The notes beneath the pieces are model-generated. The model worked only from the letters and a program-made list of their open reading frames with translations. It was not told where the DNA came from and did no database searches. Source: Sinomonas gamaensis (lineage in GTDB: Bacteria; Actinomycetota; Actinomycetes; Actinomycetales; Micrococcaceae). From it: a stretch of DNA of 64,000 nucleotides. This document shows, piece after piece, positions 61,427-64,000 of the stretch; positions within the stretch are counted from its first letter, which is position 1, and every line of letters starts with the position of its first letter. A program made the translations under genes and the position numbers. The DNA lies in contig NZ_SSCL01000001.1 in NCBI RefSeq assembly GCF_005876955.1, forward strand, positions 124,001-188,000. The letters are read 5' to 3'.

Positions 61427-61464
61427 GTGTCTGATAGCACGAAAGGTGTCTGAAAGCACGAAAG
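61427..61464. repeat. Two tandem 19-bp repeats
   Basis: A 19-bp unit beginning GTGTCTGA and ending GCACGAAAG is present twice in immediate tandem (61427-61445, 61446-61464), with one mismatch. It lies between the E1 alpha gene and the permease terminator; purpose unknown. Confidence 0.7.
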
Positions 61465-61495
61465 CGCCCCAGGCTCGCGGCGAACCTGGGGCGCT
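61463..61495 (-). terminator. Intrinsic terminator of the amino acid permease gene
   Basis: AGCGCCCCAGG at 61463-61473 pairs perfectly with its complement at 61485-61495 around an 11-nt loop. Read on the reverse strand, the stem is followed by TTTCGTGCTTTC, a partial T-rich tail, 17 bp past the permease stop. Confidence 0.82.
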
Positions 61496-61512
61496 CTACT
61501 TGCCCTGGCGGC

Positions 61513-62910
61513 TTACTTGCTGGCGACCGCCCGGCGGCGCAGCGCGCTTCCCCCGGCGAGCACGGCGACAAGCGCGAAGGTGCTCAGCAGCTGGGGTCGC
61601 GACTCGTCACCGATGAGGCCGACGGCGAACGTCGCGGCGAGGATGACGAGGCCGAGGACGGTCAGAACCGGGAACCCGGCCATGCGAAGGGGGAGCTCCG
61701 TGCCCTCGCGGTCCGCGCGGAAACGCAGGACCAGCTGGGAGACGAGCGCCGAGCCCCACACCAGCAGACAGGTCGACCCGACGATGTTCAGCAGGATCGG
61801 GAGGACGCGGTCGGGGAAGATCAGCTCGAGCACGGTGGCGACGATGCCGAACGCGACGCTCGCCAGGACAGCCGCTGCCGGCACGCGTGCCGTCGTCAGT
61901 GACGCGAGCGCTCGAGGGGCCTCACCGCGTTCGGCGAGGGAGAAGATCATGCGGGACGCGCCATACAGGTTCGCGTTGAGGGCCGAGAGGAGGGCGACGA
62001 CGGCCACGAGCGTGATCGCCGTCGCGGCACCCGGGAGGCCCGCGGCGTCGAGGACGGCGGCGAACGGGCTCTTGAGTCCGGCCGAATTCCACGGCAGGAC
62101 CGCCGCGATGATGAAGATCGAGCCGATGTAGAAGACCAGGATGCGCCAGACGACGGTTCGGACGGCCTTGCCTACGCTCCGGGCCGGGTCCTCGGTCTCA
62201 GCCGCGGCAACCGAGACGATCTCCGTGCCGCCGAAGGCAAAGGCAACCACGAAGAGCGCCGTGGCGATGCCGCCGAAGCCGTGCGGCGCGAAGCCCTCGC
62301 CCCCGAAGTGCGCAAGCCCCGGCGACGGGACGCCCGGGATCCAGCCGAACAGCAGGGCTGCGCCGATCACCAGGAAGCCGACGATCGCGGCAACCTTGAG
62401 GAGCGCGAACCAGAACTCGAACTCGCCGAAGTTCCGCACCCGCGTGAGGTTGACCGCCGTCAACACCGCGACGAACAGCAGCGCCATGAGCCACACCGGC
62501 AGGGCGGGGAAGACGGTCGCAAGGAGGCCCGCAGCTCCGAGGGCTTCCGCCGCGATCACCACGACGAGCTGGAGCCACCACAGCCAGCCGACCGTAGCTC
62601 CGGCCACGGGGCCCAGGGCGCGGGCGGTGTAGACGGAGAAGGCGCCGCTGTTCGGGTTCGCCGCAGCCATCTCGCCGAGCGCCCACATGACGAGGATGAT
62701 GAGCGTTCCTGCGACGAGGTAGGAAATGAGGACGGCGGGCCCGGCGGCCTGGATGCCCGCTCCCGAGCCGATGAAGAGGCCAGCGCCGATCGCGCTGCCG
62801 AGCCCCATCATGGTGAGCTGCCGGGGCTTGAGTGCTGCCCCAAGCGTCGACTTCGTTGTCGTAGTCGCTTGTTCGGTGTGCGCTGCGTTTGCAGTCTGCA
62901 TAGGTGTCAT
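61513..62910 (-). CDS. Amino acid permease (APC superfamily, AAT type)
   Basis: A 465-residue permease: MMGLGSAIGAGLFIGSGAGIQAAGPAVLISYLVAG in helix 1 and 2, ALGEMAAANPNSGAFSVYTARALG, and FGGTEIVSVAAAETEDPARSVGKAVRTVVWRI are hallmarks of the AAT/GABA-permease group. It is a proton symporter, probably for a neutral or aromatic amino acid. ATG 62908-62910 is chosen because GAAGAGGG lies just upstream. It is divergent from the Lrp/AsnC gene. Confidence 0.9.
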   Translation of the reverse strand: MTPMQTANAAHTEQATTTTKSTLGAALKPRQLTMMGLGSAIGAGLFIGSGAGIQAAGPAVLISYLVAGTLIILVMWALGEMAAANPNSGAFSVYTARALGPVAGATVGWLWWLQLVVVIAAEALGAAGLLATVFPALPVWLMALLFVAVLTAVNLTRVRNFGEFEFWFALLKVAAIVGFLVIGAALLFGWIPGVPSPGLAHFGGEGFAPHGFGGIATALFVVAFAFGGTEIVSVAAAETEDPARSVGKAVRTVVWRILVFYIGSIFIIAAVLPWNSAGLKSPFAAVLDAAGLPGAATAITLVAVVALLSALNANLYGASRMIFSLAERGEAPRALASLTTARVPAAAVLASVAFGIVATVLELIFPDRVLPILLNIVGSTCLLVWGSALVSQLVLRFRADREGTELPLRMAGFPVLTVLGLVILAATFAVGLIGDESRPQLLSTFALVAVLAGGSALRRRAVASK

Positions 62911-63149
62911 TGACCCTCTTCGGTTCTTCGATGGCCGCGGCGGGGTATGCCGGACCAAGGGGACGGTGACGAGGATAGCCTCATTTTCCGACCTTGTGTG
63001 GCGCGGATCACGGCTCTGAGCAGAGTGCTAGGAGTCGCGGGTGGAGCGAGTTCGGATCTGGGCAGAATGCGCAATGGATGTTCATGCGGGCATCAATCTG
63101 TAGCATCGTGTCTGCGTGGCACCGGTGCCAAGCGAAGGGGAGTGATGCG

Positions 63150-63620
63150 GTGAAGGTCGACGAGCTGGATGCCAAGATCGTGAGGCTGTTCACGGAGGAG
63201 CAGCGCATGTCCGTCCTCGAGGCGTCTCGCATCCTCAAGGTGGCCCGCGCCACCGTCCAGGCGCGGCTCGACCGGATGATCGCCAACGGCGTGATCGCGC
63301 GCTGGGCGCCGGAGCCCGAGCCTCGGGCCTTCGGCTTTCCCGTCGTCGCGTTCTGCTTCCTGACCATCAACCAGGATCTCGGGCACGACGCCGTCTCCAA
63401 GACCCTGGCGGAAATCCCCGAGGTCATCGAAGTCCATACCGTGTCGGGCGACAGCGACCTCATGGCCCGCGTCGCCGCCCGCTCCAACTCAGACCTGCAG
63501 AGGGTCCTCGACATCATCATGGCCACGAAGGCCGTGGTCCGGTCCTCGAGCGTGATCGCCCTCAACACCCACTTCGAGGGGCGCACCCTGCCGCTGCTGG
63601 AAGCTGCCGCGCGGGGCTGA
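63150..63620 (+). CDS. Lrp/AsnC family transcriptional regulator
   Basis: A 156-residue regulator: AsnC-type HTH at about 1-60 (KVDELDAKIVRLFTEEQRMSVLEASRILKVARATVQARLDRMIANGVI) and a C-terminal RAM/effector domain (VIEVHTVSGDSDLMARVAARSNSDLQRVLDIIMATKAVVRSSSVIAL). GTG 63150 is preceded by AAGGGGAGTGA at a good distance. It is divergent from the amino acid permease and near the E1 operon; BkdR-like control of branched-chain oxoacid or amino acid metabolism is the likely role. Confidence 0.9.
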   Translation: MKVDELDAKIVRLFTEEQRMSVLEASRILKVARATVQARLDRMIANGVIARWAPEPEPRAFGFPVVAFCFLTINQDLGHDAVSKTLAEIPEVIEVHTVSGDSDLMARVAARSNSDLQRVLDIIMATKAVVRSSSVIALNTHFEGRTLPLLEAAARG

Positions 63621-63658
63621 CCGTCCCCGCTGCGGGGCCAGCTTCGTTGCGACGCTGA

Positions 63659-63978
63659 CCCCGTTGCGCCGTCAGCAGGGTCCTCGTTCCGTCCTCACCA
63701 GCTTTAGGCTTCAATCCGCGGCGAGTCGCCCGGATCTACCGGCGAGTCGTGCTGCTGTCGCCTTGAAAAGTGGGGAGGAAGGCAGTCCCCAGAGGCCGGC
63801 GGCGGCATCTGCAACTGACGCTCCCCGTTGCGCCGTCAGCTTTGCAGGGCCCTCGTTCCGTCCTCACCAGCTTTAGGCTTCAATTCGCGGCGAGTTGCCC
63901 CAATTTGCCGGCGAGTCGTGCTGCTGCCGCTTTGAAAAGTGGGGAGGAAGGCAGCGCCCAGACGCCGACGGCGGCGCG
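63659..63978. repeat. Two diverged copies of a roughly 150-bp non-coding repeat
   Basis: The last 380 bp hold no convincing gene. Copy 1 (about 63659-63808) and copy 2 (about 63823-63978) share long identical blocks, such as CGTTGCGCCGTCAG, CTCGTTCCGTCCTCACCAGC, TTTAGGCTTCAAT, GAGTCGTGCTGCTG and GAAAAGTGGGGAGGAAGGCAG, separated by short diverged stretches and a few indels. Each copy has two GGCGAGT elements about 20 bp apart. A short CCCCG/CGGGG hairpin at 63625-63637 after the lrp stop precedes them. No transposase or inverted ends are seen. Confidence 0.85.
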
Positions 63979-64000
63979 TCACCTTTTGCTCCTCCGCTCG

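Noticed and set aside
63664-63876. A 70-codon frame within the terminal repeats.
   Set aside because: It does not continue through both repeat copies in the same frame and has no ribosome-binding site.
63659-63978. Terminal repeats as a CRISPR array.
   Set aside because: Only two copies, about 150 bp each and diverged; no short direct repeats with unique spacers and no cas genes.

Overview
The window looks like a chromosome segment of a high-GC Gram-positive actinobacterium, most likely a member of the Micrococcaceae (Arthrobacter/Sinomonas-like). The reasons are the GC-rich codon use throughout, many GTG starts, tight ATGA/GTGA overlaps, and the actinobacterial order pncB–clpS–DUF2017–murI–MBL hydrolase–rph–rdgB, which matches the M. 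tuberculosis Rv1330c–Rv1341 neighbourhood. I saw no rRNA, tRNA, CRISPR array, prophage or intact insertion sequence.

Layout. 1–8.6 kb: housekeeping genes (NAD salvage, Clp adaptor, glutamate racemase, RNase PH, dITPase) with lgt and an aldo/keto reductase inserted on the opposite strand, then an MFS exporter and a DedA protein. 8.7–18.2 kb: exonuclease with BRCT domain, DUF4395 protein, a degenerate ADP-ribosylglycohydrolase with a pentapeptide repeat, aquaporin, sbcD–sbcC, MFS protein. 18.2–22.6 kb: IclR regulator divergent from hpaC–hpaB (4-hydroxyphenylacetate 3-hydroxylase) and an MHS-type transporter. 22.6–34.1 kb: a four-carbon sugar / sugar-acid region with two FCD-type GntR regulators and three reverse-strand operons: TIM-barrel isomerase, dehydrogenase, SDR, a tiny membrane protein and MFS; DUF1537 kinase and dehydrogenase; DhaKL-type kinase, RpiB and TPI paralogs resembling the erythrulose route. 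Two of these operons share the palindrome ATCCTATAGGAT. 34.2–36.9 kb: membrane protein, hydrolase and a 13E12-type HNH protein. 37–44.5 kb: TetR, a frameshifted amidohydrolase, a NitT/TauT-type ABC importer and a sulfatase.

44.6–58 kb: AraC and TetR regulators, a copper amine oxidase and its permease, a phosphoribosyltransferase, a DUF1992 protein, and the homoprotocatechuate meta-cleavage operon (FAH–RraA fusion, GntR, hpaE, hpaD, hpaH, hpaI) behind two copies of TCGTATACGA. Together with hpaBC this gives most of a route from tyramine through 4-hydroxyphenylacetate to pyruvate and succinate semialdehyde; no arylacetaldehyde dehydrogenase or hpaF was recognised. 58–63.6 kb: a 2-oxoacid/acetoin-type dehydrogenase operon whose E2 is only a lipoyl domain followed by a separate alpha/beta hydrolase, then an amino acid permease and a divergent Lrp/AsnC regulator. 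63.6–64 kb: no gene, but two diverged copies of a roughly 150-bp non-coding repeat.
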